A stretch of 64,000 nucleotides of DNA from Clarkia xantiana subsp. parviflora (GCA_036873135.1 JAPTYO010000059.1:24565066-24629065); one strand, 5' to 3'. Shown: positions 36,617-50,976, counted from the stretch's first letter. Numbers and translations: made by a program. Notes: a model not told the origin generated them from the sequence alone.

Positions 36617-38325
36617 TTCTCTTCCTCTATATTCTCAAAGGTATCCTCTAAACTAAATTTTGTTTTTTTTATGTTTTGTTTGTTGCTCTCTATGTGGATG
36701 TTAAGAAATTGTTGCCTTGCCTTTATCTGTTAGTGTGCCTGTCTTGTGTTTTGAACACAGTGGAGGGTAATATAAGTAAGATTAGGTGATGCCTAACCAA
36801 TAGTATTTTGTTTGGATAAAACCCATATAGATGGAATTGGAGATGGTGAGTCATGTATACGACACCATTAGAACGCCCAGTAAATGAAAGTTTTTTCTTA
36901 GATTTACTGAGTTTTGCTCATCTCCTCAACTAAACAGTTAAAATGATTGTTGTGTCCCTTTGAATTTGTTTGGATTCTTATCCTCGTTGCCTTAATAGGA
37001 GTAGACAAAAGCCCTTAAATAATGGGGATGAGGCCAAAATCTCTCCAATCTAAAAGAGTGCTCTGTTCCTTTCTCATCATTCCCCTGAATTGAACACACT
37101 GGATGTTGTGATGAGCTCTTTTTGGATATCCCTAGAGAGGACAAGTTCTTTTGTGTCTTCTCTCATGTGTAGTAGTATATGCTTGTCAAAAAGAGATTGC
37201 TAGAACCGAACAATTGAGCAAACATTATTGTATTGTATGATTTAGGGTAGTGAAACATTGGAATGGGATAAGAATCATAAAAAAGATCAGAGCCTTACAT
37301 ATTTTTCAAGAGCCTGCTACATTTGGCATGTGGATGAGTAAATCAGGTATAGTCTCTAGGGTAGTAAAACTAATGGAAGCACCAGGGAGATTTAGATGTA
37401 CGAGTTAAAACGGAAGCACCACTAATGACAATTACCAACTGAAATTAGATGGTGATAATGTTGAGAACACATCCTAGATGTGATACTGACTGAAGTAGCA
37501 GTGAAGACAATAAATAGTGTTGCATATTATGTATTTCTTACTCTTTTAGTAGTAGGGAGGGACAGATGGAGCTCCTGATATTCAACCTTTTCTTGAATTT
37601 CTTCTACACATTCATCCATATATATATATAATGAATATGGCCGAAGCTGCATCAATAAATCTTATAGTTGGATGTTAAAGTAATACTGATTGTGTTTCTT
37701 TGTGGCCATGTTTGTTTCCAGATAGGCAAGAGAGGTCGTGCGCGATTCAATGTCTGGCAGTTTGTTGGAAACAGATTGTTTTCTTTTGGTAGGAAAATAG
37801 ACAGATGTTACTGTTTGTTGCTTGCTAAAATTAGTATATCTTATATGGGGAAATAAAAGGATCGACTGATTGATTGATATTCTCTCATGTATGTTGGTTA
37901 TTTTGGAGGACTAGCTAGGACAGACATACGTACATGTTTATTGATGTTTTAATTATTATATAAGTGTAAGATAAGATTCATTGCTGAGTAAATTTATTTA
38001 TTTTTTGCAACTACTGCCAAGCATTGGCGGATCCACATAGAGTTGTGTCGCATCCTCAAACTTTATATAATTTTTACAGCTATAATGTATATATATTAAT
38101 GAATATGTGAATTTTGAACATCACTTAAATATGAAAGAGTGGAAAAACAAACTCCCTGGTCACCACCAATTGGGGCCGACCACCACCAATTGGGGTTGTT
38201 TTCGGCCCCAAGCGGTGGTGGCCGGTGCCGTGGGGTGGTGGCCGGCCCGTTTTGTGGCGGTCGGCGAATTTGGAGGTGGTGGGTGGTGGTCGGCAGCCTT
38301 AGACGGTGACTTGAGCAAACAATAG
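36617..38325. other. 3' region of S17 and intergenic
   Basis: S17 3' UTR, possibly with a further UTR intron after TCTCAAAG at 36641. The rest has no gene. From 38150 to 38320 the sequence is rich in CACCACCAATTGG and GGTGGTGG, probably the variable core of the truncated element that follows. Confidence 0.5.
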
Positions 38326-38538
38326 GTACTAAATTGTAAATATTAAATTTTAGAAATATAAATTTGAGGACTAAATTCAACAAAATAAAAGTATTTGACG
38401 GTCAAACTAACTGTTGACTAACGGAAATACAAAAAACATATAACCTCTTAAACATATGGCACCAAAAGCCTACAAAATGAAACATATGACACCAAAAATC
38501 TACACATGTCAAACATGTGGCACCAAAATACCTTTAAC
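38326..38538. mobile_element. Truncated copy of the Mutator-like family
   Basis: Shares with the right end of the 39.9-40.8 kb element the series TTTGAGGACTAAATT, ACGGTCAAACT, TTGACTAACGGA, CATATGGCACC and terminal CTTTAACCCT. The opposite inverted end was not found. Confidence 0.65.
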
Positions 38539-38705
38539 CCTAATAATAAAGCTAAAAGTAGCTTGGAAACGCCAACGTCTTTCTTTCTTTCTTTCTTTCT
38601 CAACAATGTTTTAATCTGATTAACACCTCAAATCCCTCCCTCCCTATCTAGTCGAATCGAAACAGAAAATTTTGAGGGTTTTTGTTTAACTAGAGGTAGC
38701 AGCTA

Positions 38706-41700
38706 CTAATTGATCTTGGGCTTAGACCTTCTAGGTCTCAACAATATGAAGATGACTGCGCCAACAAACACAAAGGCAGGGATTGTCGTCATATCAAACT
38801 CCACATCCACCTTCCTCTCTTTCATGCACTGAACTGGATGCAGCAGCGTTATACTTGTATTTACTTGATCCGCAAACCTAAAAAAACCACGCCACAGAAT
38901 TACTTCTACTATCAATCTATATTTACTTTTGAAGCTCTGCAGCTGCAGCTTACTTACCCTTGTGATGCATCCTCTAGGGTATGTACCAGTCTCAGAGCAT
39001 CCATGTACCTCAGTTCTCCACTAGTAGTACTCAGCTGAAAAGTAATCATTCCAAATATCAGCACAATAAGCATGATAATCATTCTTCAACACACACACAC
39101 ACAATTACCAATTACTCACTCTTTTCCAGAGGCTGACTACGTGATTGTACTTGTTTACAATATCCCGTTCTTGAGTCTCGAACAACTTGTAGGTTTGTTC
39201 AGCTGATCATCTCTGTTATGGATATCACTTGCTTCACAACATAAATATAAATCTTACATAGAAGTGCCCATTTTATTTAGTAAACCTTGAGAGGCGTATC
39301 AGAAGAGACTGAACTGTCTAATACTCCGGACAGCATAAATTTTATTTGAAAAACTGGTATATCAAGTAAGACTACCGAGAGTGACATGAAATAGTTATGG
39401 ATATAACATAATTCAAGAAAAAGGATACAAGAACGCTCAAACACTAGGCGGTGTATGGCTGAGTTGACCATCTCTAGTGACTCTTCAAGAGCAGTGATGA
39501 TATAACTCCGTGCAATTGTATCAGATTGGAAACGTGATATGCGCCACCCTTGAGATGTAATCGAGAATGGATTGCATCCTACTGACCAAACCCAGTCCTA
39601 TCATAAAAGCAAGGTTTGGTCAGCCAAAAGATGATTAAAATTGCAACGTAAATCATGTTGCAAGTACCTAACTGAATACGGGGTAGTTATTCAAACGATT
39701 TTTTTTAGATCAAAGCTTTGGAGGTATTTTGCACTTTCATGTGAAAAAATGCTCAACTCACTGAGGGACAGTGAAATAAAAGGAATATGCATGGTACACA
39801 ACATAGGTCACACTTTGCTATGATCTTAATAGGAAAACGGTGCCCAATCCTAACTTCAATATATAGTACGTATATTGATCCTTGTGATAAAATAATGGAT
39901 TAAGGGGTTTTTAGGTGTCATATGTTTGACCAGTGTAGGTTTAGGGTGTCATATGTTTTATTTCGTATGTTTTTGGTGTCAAACGTTTGCATTTTGTAGG
40001 CTTTTGGTGCATCCGTTAGTCAAGTGTTGAGTTTGACCGTTACATACTTTTATTTTGTTCAATTTAGTCCTCAAATTTATACATCTAACTTTTTAATTTT
40101 TGCAATTTAGCCATAAAAGAACCCAATTGGACCCTAGGGTCTAATTGACCTAGCTATAGTATGACTGTCATGGTATTATATCCCACACCGGTTGGGTAAC
40201 CAACTTTGTGGTGTATATAAGCCAAATGGGTCCTCCCACCTAATAGACTAGTTCATTGGGCTGGGCTATTCCATATGGTTTGTAACAATTGGTATCAGAG
40301 CCAGACCTTAGAGTGGTGGCTCACGGAGTGGTGGTATGGAGAAGCCAACCGTGACCAACGAGGACGTCGGTCTCCTTAAGGGGGAACGATGGTCATGGTA
40401 TTATATCCTACAACAGTTGGGTGACCAACCTTGTGGTGTATATAAGCCAAGTGGGTCCTCCCACCTAATAGACTAGTTTATTGGGCTTGGCTCTTCCATT
40501 TGGTTCGTAACAGGGACCCATGGCTAGGTAGGACCACGGCTCGGGTCGCCGGACCTGGGCGACCCCAGCCGTGGGTCGCACCATCCCTAGGGTCCAATTT
40601 GGTTCTTTTAGGGCTAAATTGCAAAAATTAAAAAGTTAGGTGTATAAATTTGAGGACTAAATTGAACAAAATGCAAGTATTTAACGGTCAAACTCAACAT
40701 TTGACTAACGGATGCACTAAAAGCCTACAAAATGCAAACGTTTGACACAAAAAACGTACAAAATAAAACATATGACACCAAAAACTTACACTGGTCAAAC
40801 ATATGGCACCAAGAGACCCTTTAGCCCTAAAATAATGGTGACAGCAAGAAATTTGTAAACAAGAACAATAACAGGAAATTAAATTGGCATACCTCAGATA
40901 CAGTTTCATGGGCCTGACTGTACACAAGATGAAGGGGAAGCAAACCAGCAAGATGCTCGGCCGCTGCTGCAAGTGCAGCTTTCACAGGCCGCCTAAAGAA
41001 ATACAAGAAGAATATTTGTGGACCAGTCTCTTTGAAGTTCAAACATAATTACAAGAAACATAATGAAGTAAAGTATAAATTTGAATTCAGAAAAGGAGAG
41101 GGACAAATGCTGAATCCAAACCTCAAGTCCCACAAAAGTGATTGACCATTACACTGGAGATGGCTCTCCCAAGATGAAGTCTCTGATTGAACAACAACTA
41201 CCATATCTGAAAGAGCCTTCGCTTGATAGTGTCTGTCGATCAGCAATGGATCTCCATGAATGAACCAAAAAATTGGAACCTCCAGTGTAGACCTACTGTG
41301 AGCATATAGACCTACACATCAATTTAAGATTCTGAAGTTAATTCTCACCCATAAGAAAATATGCTTTTTCAGCAGAGTCAAAACTAGTGAAGGTTATTCA
41401 CTAAAGGTATAGATGCATTATTTTTTGTCAAAACCTGTGATTATCTCTGATGGCTTGTTTATCGCAACTTTACATCACATGAAAACGGCCAACTGTGACT
41501 TTTTGATTTGTCAATGGATGTGTTATACATAGACCAAGTAACTATAATCTCACAAAGAAATGTGTACAGTAGGTAGATCTTTCATGAACAAAAAGAAAAA
41601 CAATACAGCCCCGGGCCATGTACAGTAAATCTGTGAAGCTATTTGACAACATGAATCAAGCTCACATCTATATCCTGTATGATGAAAATGTGACCTCTCT

Positions 41701-44700
41701 ACCTAGATCGGACGCAGAGATGTAGAATACAGTTCTTCAAAGGACATTGAAAAATTTGAACCTACTTGCAAATATTCGTAAGTGAAATATTCTTGCAGTT
41801 TTTATTACTTTAAAGGCATATCATGATTAACAAAGATTATCAACCAAATAATGATAAAAAGAGCATTCCTCTTCTATTCAAAATCAAATACTATCGGATA
41901 ATTCTCTTTCAAGGTTAGGATAAGCACAGAAAGGGAACTTTGAGTTCAAGGAGGCAGCAAACCTTTAAGTGAACCATGGTCATTTAGCCTCTGCAACTGG
42001 TATTGCAGGATGGAGGAATCAAGATAGGACCGAATAGTTTTCCTGTAAGTGCCATTAACAAGTAATAGCGGAACAACTGATGCTCTCCGTGCCACTGCAA
42101 AGGCCATTGCTAATGAAGGATCCTCCGAAAGTGGTAACCTAGAGAAAGAAATCCAAGATACCGTGATCAAACTTCCTCTTATCGGATATCAGTAAGTATA
42201 TGGAGTTTGCAATTTAATAGTACGCTTCAGAAGTGATCTTGGCCCATATCCAACCAAAAGAAGTTTACCATCCCACTTTTCCTAATAGATGTGGGCCTTA
42301 ACACAGATAATAAATTGCCTATTCGAACCTGTCCAGAAATTTTCAGAACTAGATGTTTGGATGAGAAACAGAAAAAGTATGACATACATGTGCTGAACAA
42401 ACATTGGTTTCTGAGAGGGTAACAACAAAGAAGACAGCCCCTCCTGGAGAGCTGCAAGATCTACCGGCAATTGTTTAATATTTCCTAACCTCTGCATCAG
42501 GTAAAAAAAATACATATTATGTATAGCACCAGAACATAATGTTTCGATACTATTACCACACAGAACTACCTCCTGAGTAATGAAAAAGAGCTGGAAGGAT
42601 ATCTTCTCGTAGTAATGAAATGAGCCATCAGCAATGGAAGGTGATATTATGTGTCTCATGGATCCCCATAACGTTGCACCTAAATGTGCCAAAAAAGTAT
42701 CTCGCGCAACAGTATAGTTCTGGAACTCCTGGAAAAGGAGAGGAAAAAGCAAACACGCATGTTTGTGTTAATCTCTATAAAGCACAACCACAAAATTTAT
42801 CGGATAATACCTGATCGTCGTTAGCTTAGTTTACTGCAACATAAACATGAGACAGGTATCAAGAAAAGGACTAAAGCATAAACCTCATGAGTATCTGTAA
42901 ACACATTCCAGCTCTCCATCCGCTTCAATGCTTCAACTGCCTTTGTCTTGTGACTTTCCTCGTATTCTTCTCCTTCAAATTGTTGGAGTTCATTTTTCAG
43001 TTCCCGCATCCTCTCATCAAGCTCTAGAAATGTCAACATACAAATTGGTTGCATTAGATGTTTTTAAAATCATTAAGGCTTGAAGGCCAAGAATAATAAG
43101 GCTCTGAACAACTAGGTTACCAAGTTTCTTTTTTCTTTGCTAGGTTGTAGTTTAATGTGCAGAGTTACATAAAAATAGGTACAGACCCGCAAAGAGTTTA
43201 AAGATTAACCAGTTGCTTCTCAATTATTGGTGCCGGACTATTTCTAACACTCAAAAGTTGAAAAAGAAATACATTCAGAAGGAAAACAGTGCTGCCATGA
43301 CAGACCCCAGATTTTGGTTTGACAGGGGGCAAACACCACAGGGTACTCATTACACCCACACCCAACCCTTGCATCCATCCATTTGCTAGATACTATCATC
43401 TTATTAAATGAATATGCTTCTGTGAGTTGAGCAGTGTAAGCACAAAGACTTGTAACAGAAAACCCTTTAGTGGAACACAAAGATCCATAATTTGTATACC
43501 AATGATTGTGCACACTAGTTGCAGCCATAAAATAAAGCAAGGAGTCATTAAAATAAACTGCTTGTGTGCGACATGGCCTGCATCAAAAGAAGATGTTACC
43601 TTCACATAAGGCAAGCTTGGCTCGCCTTCCCTTGCAATGTTTAAAAGCAAATATTTCATATATATCAATCTCTGCTAGTAGTATATCAATAGCCTGATGA
43701 TCTTTCTGCAAAAACACAAAAGCAAACAGAGGTGTACTACGGAGCATGAGAAATTTAAATAAAATATGAAATATAAATTATATTTCATCTAAACAAACAG
43801 ATCAATTTCAAATACCCATCCCCATGTTTTATCAGCTGCATATCTCTAAGTGTACACAAGCATCCATTCTTCTATAAAGCATGTTTGAGAAAATGACAAC
43901 ACTAGAAAAAACCGAAATCTCCAATGAAGAAGAACCATCTGATCAAGAATGATACTGTTGAGGTTTCTTTGGCAATGAAACTTATATTTTACATACAAAA
44001 AATGAAAAACCTTTCTTCAGTATCATTAAAAAGACATCCCTCATTAATATACAACTAAGTTGGGATTTCAAATATTTGTTAATCGATTGAACACTAGACA
44101 TTGTGAGAACATGTTCAGTTCTGTAAGCTGAAAAGATGGACAAAAAGTCACCGTTGTCCTAATAGACTTAAACCACTTTGGCCAAAGAAAAGGGAACAGA
44201 CTTACATCACCAAACACGGCAAACCTTTCCTGTATTGCATCCTGCAACTGGTCTTCAGCCTCATCTTCAGAAATTTCTAATTAGCAAAAGGGGGGAAAAA
44301 TCAGATATATCTGTATGTCCGTAAAAGCGTTTTAATCACAGAAATCGAGGGAAAAGGAAGATCATGTTATGCAGGATGTTAAGTTCTAGCAATAATATCC
44401 ACATTCACTCCAACTATTTACGAACTGGGGTAAGGAGCTCTAAATTTCTGGTAAGTAAATGCACTTCTGCTTGCTTTTACAAAATAGTTATTTATTTAAT
44501 CAATAGAATATAATTACAGCATGTGATATTAGTACGTCACTATGTCTTAGAAGAGACTATCAGTATTATAATATGTTGAGGGGTCAATCAGTCACTAATA
44601 AGAACATTTACAGCAGGAGCCTAAGAAGATAAGGCTGATACTCAAAGGAAATTAATAAAAATATATGAACGAGTAAATTATCATGTTTATTCTCTCATAT

Positions 44701-47700
44701 ATTTTCTTGTGTATTCTATCTCAACTACCTGTATCACCTTTCTTTGCATCTAATTCTATACAATAATTGCCACAATATTTCATTGATATCCCATGTATGT
44801 CAAATAAAGAAAGGCTGGTCCATGATGGGAAGTGCTGCTAGGGAATTGAAATTTGCTATTGAGATGATTGAGGCATTGACTGATAGGCCTCTTTAGATAT
44901 TTATAAGGAAATCTGAGTTGATTAACCCTAACTAGCATTATGTAGAGTACGATGGTATGGTGCTGTGACTGCTGTCCACCAGAGAGGCGTGATGGGGTAC
45001 AATATCATTATACACCAACCAATTCCCACGTCCAACACCATATTCTAGTAATGAACAAACTTGGTAAATTCTACACAGCAAGTAGGCCAGGAGACAGAAT
45101 TGTAGTTACCTGCCACAGCTCCTATGGTTTTGGTCACATTTGGCAAACTGTACTGTGTTCGCACGCCTTCCCCTCCAACGGTGGGACCCCATGAGAAAGG
45201 ACCAGCAGTTAAATCAACAAACGCCCACCTACCACAATTTTTAAGGGAATTAGAATTATAATTTGTCCATATCATCTTTGCATCATATATGTGTCTATCC
45301 ATAGGCGTTGACCACAGGCACGGGAAATTTCTCAAGAGGCTCCCAAATCACCAAACAAGACTACAAACTGATAGCTGGCAAAACAAAAATAAATCAATCA
45401 ATCAATAAGTCTATTATTTTAGTTGTGGGAGGGGAGAAAGAACCTGTCTGTCCCAATCCATGTATCCGAAAGGCACTCTGCATGAAGACCACTGAATTCT
45501 CCATGTTTAAGTTCCTTCTCAAGGATAAGCTTAATATCATCATTCTTTCTCTTCAATAACTGCAACAAATATATTATAGATTTAACATAATTACTGCAAA
45601 AACATTTGAGAATGAAGAAGATGATAAGCTTCAAAAGGCAGACATAAAATGTACTACAACCATGAGTCTGATACCCATTTTACTTAGCCGGTCCGGGTAG
45701 AACCTATCATGGGAATCAGTCTACATTTGTGTGTTCATACCGACAATTAGTTATATGCCCGATATCTGATTTTGGATCTTTCTAATGAAGCAAATACATT
45801 TCAGTTGAACCATTACATTGTCAATTACTGTGATATATCATCTAATCTGATTTTGAGCATCTTTTTACATTTCCTGGATTACAATTTACAACAGTATGTT
45901 CAGAAGTTCTTTGATTTTCTTTACTCAACCAAATTGGTTCCCTTGAACCAAGGTTGATATCAGAAACCCATATTTCACAATACTAAGGAACAACAGTAAC
46001 CTCAAATAAGTATTTTCATCGCATTTGATTATAAAAAATTTCAATAAAAATATATGGCCATCATGAGAACACTTCCGTTGCCCTCTACTCACCCTACAAA
46101 CACTTCGACCCTCATCTATCTAAGAAAATTCGTGGATATATAACATCATACAGCAATTGTCTCTGAAGCCTTCATATAAGCACTTGCTCTACAGTGCCAA
46201 TTAAAACTGGTAGGAAACCGTATGCCTTGCCAGATTTAATAGTCGAGAACAGAATCATCTAGTTTTCATTCAGCCCGTCAGTCAAAATAGACCTGTCGTT
46301 GTTTGTTTCCATCTAACAAGATATATGAGTTTTTTTAACTGTATATTAATAATGGCCACATATTTTATTTTATTATATTATATCTTTCCTAATATGGCTA
46401 TTCGTGTTGGTCACTCAAGGATATCGGTCTCATCTACATAGGAGCATGGACTACACATTACATTTGGATTTTGGATTAAAAATAGTTTGTTCAGTCGCAG
46501 CAGAAAAGGCACTCCTCAAACATCTAAGGTTACTATTTCTCAGATATTCAATATATGTTTAAATATCCAAGTGTGACAGCCTATCTACTTTGTTATCAAG
46601 AAATCCATGTACCTGTGAGACTTTGCTCTCAATAATATCAGCAATATCTTTCCCGCTGTAGAACTTCTCAAGCTTATCAAGTGCATCTTGGCAAACATTA
46701 TGCCATTCCACCTGAAAGAAGTGAGCTACAGTTAGTAATCGCAAATGAAGACGGTTATATTTTATACGAATGTACACGATTTCCATCACTCAGGAAACTA
46801 AAATATGAAGGGAGTAATCAGTCAACCAAAAGAATTACAGCCAGCACAGTCTTGTTGAAGGACAACATGAAGGAACTTGAAACTTCTTAGAAGCTTACAA
46901 TTATGTCCAACCAATAATTTCCAATTCATAGTGAAAAATGGCCACTTCTTTAACCTTCAATTGCTTCAATTTAAATGTAAATGAAATAAACTCATTAAAA
47001 CAACTAAGACCATTGACAAAGTACAGGTATTACCGAATCAAGCAATAATAAATCATAGATTAGCACCTTGATGGTGATCCAATTTACAAATATCAGAGCA
47101 AGTAAACTCATATTGATGTGGACCTCTTTCTAATTTGACCTTGTTAACCTTTCAGACATCCATGAAATGCAGCTTCATCAGCATCTCATGACCAAACAGC
47201 AGACCTTAAATTTCTAGCCATTTTCCAACTCATTGAAACTAACATAACTGGGTTGTCTAATGCTGGAGAACTGGTACTAAAATAACGGATCAGCCAATCA
47301 ATAAAGACAAGTCTGCTTCATCAAAACATACATCAAACTCCATTTTCTGACCAAATGATCTCATTACTTAACTGTATCAGTGTCTTCTGTCACTGTCCAA
47401 GCATATTTCGCCATTGGGTGCTTTTCATATAAGGGTCTCTTAATCTTATCAAGAGCTGCGAATTCAAAAGGTACAGGAGCTTTCAGGTTCACTATCTGTA
47501 AGTAAAAAGTTCATAAAGCAGAAAGAGATCTCGATAAAGATAAAAAGCAACCAGATCCTTTACCAAAAATACTCTCAGGTAGCCCTCCAGATTTGAGAAT
47601 CCTAGTCTGCAAAGTTTTGTTCTGCCACATCAAATGTACAGGACATGTCAGCAGATCTTAAAACATGTTAATATCAGGTTGAGAATTCACAATTTGGGTA

Positions 47701-50700
47701 CTTAACCTCTTTGGCCAGATTGCACCATATAACTTGCTAATCAGTTATCATTGACAAAGAGAACTAAATAAAGGAGGTACATATGGAAAACAAGTAGCAA
47801 GAACATATAACCTGTTTAAGAAAATTAATTTCCGACTCCGACAAACCTCTCCTGCAAAATTTAACATTTCCAAAAAGTGAGAAGACATAAATCAACAAAT
47901 CATTAGGTACAAGCTTCTGCAGATGAATCAACAAAGATTTCCTGGGAATTAACGAGCAAGGACCAACAATATCATGAAAATATATGCAATATGAAGGACT
48001 CGAGTGTAGATACAGATCTATAAGAAAATCCACCCAATTCCTGTACCCCTATATAAAAAAATCATAGACTTCCAAAGCAACACAGAGTAATAAGACAATG
48101 CAAAGTATCAAATGAATGTACTTTCAATAATAAGAAGGCACTTAATGGCCTCCTTTGACGGCTTGCTCAAAAGTCGGATAGTTGATGATTGCTTCTTCAT
48201 CCATGTATCTCAAGGAAAGTGGGTACTATACTCAGACCAAAGCTAAAAGTTCAAACTGACTGAAAATAAAATTTCTATCATACAGATCACTAACATACAT
48301 ACCTGTAGCCGTATTTAGAAACCTTTGGGTTGTGTTTTGGATTCAAAATGAAGATATTATATGCATTTTCAAGTTGAAGATACTCAACAAGACTAGTGAA
48401 AATAACTTCAACCATGTCCGCATCAACTTGCCAGAGAACATTCTCGTCAGTCCTGTTTAAAATGGATCAGACAAAGTCAATGAGAATTAAATCAACAGAG
48501 AAACAATAAACCCAATTCTGTAACATAAACAAAATCATGTGAAATATCTGTCAAACAGGTCTTGTGAAATTACAAAAATACATCAAAAGCTACTCATTAA
48601 TAGATATTTTCGCATCATCACCACATCTAGGCATTTGAAGAGTGAACCCTGATCATAGTATGAAGAGGCTGATGGGGCAGCTTCTCATTGGATTCTTAAA
48701 TGGGTTCAAATGGTGCCGCCTATTTTGTCTTTAATAAATTACACTAACCGTGCCTTTCCCAAATGTAAGTCAGACATCCAATTGATGATGGCAAGTACTT
48801 CAAGGCTTTTTAAACCAAAAGTGTGAAGAATAACAACAGACAAAAAAAGCTGCATAATTAGTTACTTGCCTATTATCAGGTAGGTCCTCTCTGCGAGCAA
48901 GAACATTTATGGCACGCTCGAAAATAGATGATACCTTTTCACCCATTTGTATGGCATGGACAGAATGACTGCATCAAGGAAAAAAAAAAGCATTTTCAAG
49001 AAAATTGGAAGGCCAAGTTGACAAGATTACACCTTCTAAGAGTTTAAAGTAGATAATAAACAAAAATATCAAAAGAATATGAGATCCTACAAATTCAATC
49101 TCTTATAACAATTATCTTCGTTGTTCTTAAGAAAACGTAAAGCTCAAGGTGAAGAAGTGGGAATAAAGCATCTGGGTTTGACTTTGACCATGTAGCTGAA
49201 ACCACCCTTTTCTACTCTAGGGCCCCAGCTAACTCATTGCTAGTCCCTGACTTCTTTAAACAAACATCGCTTAATTTATCAGAGCTAGAATTGGAATGAT
49301 AACACTACACTTTTAGGAAGCGACTGGATCCACCCAAATGCTGCCTTTTCAACCCTTGACTCTGGTTTGGAAGATGTAAACCGGGAGGGTCTCTCCAGGA
49401 TGGGAACGTAACAGAAGTACCTGTTCCTGTTCGTAAAACTCCACTATCTATATCGTTTTCAAAGTTCGAACTGCCTAGAACGGGATAGAATTACTCTCAA
49501 TGCAACTTACAACTTAAAAACAATCAGGCAGAACACTTAGTGATTTTCTGGAAGAATGTGGATGGAACTTCTGTTCCTTTTAGCATAGTCAGATAGGACA
49601 TGATGGCCTGATAACCAATAAGAGAATGTATAACAGTATGGTGGTCGATTCCTTCATCACATTCTTACTCTTTCAACAGTTTCAATTAAGCAGCATTCTA
49701 TTATCACTCAAAATACAAATTAAGCAGAACAATCCTACTCAAGAGCAAGATAAAAAAGCTATATACTAGTTGAAAATGAGAATAGCAAATACTTGTAGTT
49801 TATGCGGCTGACAAATGGAAGATGATGAGTTTGAGCTTTATTCGTTATAATCTTGTAGAATGGGGTGAGTACTTCTCCAAGTTGTGGAACTCTTGAATGC
49901 TCAAAGATATGATCAATTTTCGTGAACCAGCGCTCAAGTTCTTCCGGATGTAGCTTGAATTCTGAAGGGGGAAAGGAGTTATTAGTTAATACAAGCCATT
50001 GGAGAAGTAGATACTAAACAAAAGATACAAGATACAAAAGAAATCAGAAGAATTAAATACCGTGATTTCCTTTCCCATCAAATCCTATAAAGATGAAATT
50101 CACTGGAACAGGAAGGTACATTGCATCAACTTCCAGAAGGTTCAAATAGTTTGCAATATTTCCTGTACATAATGAAGAGGCTGATGAATATCTCATATAT
50201 AAACCCAAATGTAGAGCTAAAGAGTTCCCTTTAGCCTTCATTATCCACTAATGCTCAAATTTCAACGCATTGTAGTCAAAGTCCCTCCCAGCACAGGGTC
50301 CAAAATATCAACATGGAAATGAAATATGATAAATTCATTAAAAGTATTGGAAATCCACACTTAATTAAGAAAATCACTAAAAAGGGGAGGAGAATAACTA
50401 AAGTTACGCATAAAATGAACCCAGCATGTCATTTCACTCAATCCAGTTATAACTACCTGCCTTGGAGAAGTTCAAAGCAGCCATTCTGCCATGACTAGAA
50501 GGCTGCAAATCCTCAAACTCTGAGGAAAAAAACAACCACATGAAACTGTTAAGAAATAGAGTGGAAATACCTTTAGCTTATAGATTCAGGAAAGATGGAG
50601 AAGAAAGAATGTATCACCAGAACGAATAACAGACTCGCTCCAGAATCTGCTCTTCTCCTTGAGATTGAACAGAGAAAAAACAGATGAACTATTGCCACTT

Positions 50701-50976
50701 TTACGGGCACCATCCGAGCCAGCGCACAACTGAAATTCCAGATATCGATTTATCAGAGGCATTCATTGCAATCTAGGATTAAAAAAAGGTAAATGCAAAA
50801 ACCTAAACCCCTCAATTTACACAGCCGCTACTACTGACGAAAGAACATATCATCATCATCATCACCGTAGCAGCTGGAAGAGATTAAGAGAACAGGCTAG
50901 AATTCTATACCAGAAGAAGAATAGAAGCAATCAGCTTCAGATTAACCAAAACAACACACAATCGGCAGCCCATCAT
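38706..50976 (-). CDS. Large single-pass membrane protein, At5g58100-type (pollen exine, SPOT1)
   Basis: Function unknown at the molecular level; from memory the Arabidopsis homologue was linked to pollen exine patterning. Coding exons in transcript order: 50976-50911, 50729-50618, 50519-50457, 50162-50061, 49961-49793, 48968-48870, 48452-48303, 47851-47812, 47621-47564, 47491-47373, 46711-46613, 45559-45444, 45228-45110, 44276-44206, 43705-43600, 43023-42884, 42728-42570, 42491-42388, 42138-41963, 41311-41122, 40992-40893, 39597-39429, 39202-39120, 39034-38958, 38877-38706; 952 aa (homologue about 945). It has an N-terminal signal peptide (VVLVNLKLIASILLL), a long lumenal or extracellular part with conserved WGPTVGGEGVRT, SSLLLPSQK and RSYLDSSILQ, and a C-terminal membrane segment IPAFVFVGAVIFILL with basic tail RPRRSKPKIN. 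The donor after exon 6 is GC. The exon 9/10 junction has two possible solutions. All joins keep the frame. Confidence 0.9.
39899..40828. mobile_element. Mutator-like non-autonomous element in intron 21
   Basis: Inverted ends of about 230 bp (left: GTGTCATATGTTTGACCAGT; right, reverse complement: GTGCCATATGTTTGACCAGT), with shared TTTTGTTCAATTTAGTCCTC and TTTTAATTTTTGCAATTTAG inside. A perfect 10-bp target duplication AAAATAATGG lies at 39889-39898 and 40829-40838. Long TIRs plus a 9-11 bp duplication indicate a Mutator-like element. No transposase; the core holds a nested TRIM. Confidence 0.88.
40166..40512 (+). mobile_element. TRIM (miniature LTR retrotransposon) nested in the Mutator-like element
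   Basis: Two direct LTRs, 40166-40287 and 40390-40512 (122 and 123 bp, about 90% alike, both ending GTAACA). Between them are 102 bp that begin with the initiator-Met PBS TGGTATCAGAGC (40290-40301) and end with a purine-rich AAGGGGGAACGATGG. There is no room for any protein. Flanks ATGAC/GGGAC match at 3 of 5 bases. Confidence 0.85.

Noticed and set aside
37668..37856. Open frame downstream of the S17 gene
   Set aside because: No domain; probably S17 downstream UTR or intergenic sequence.
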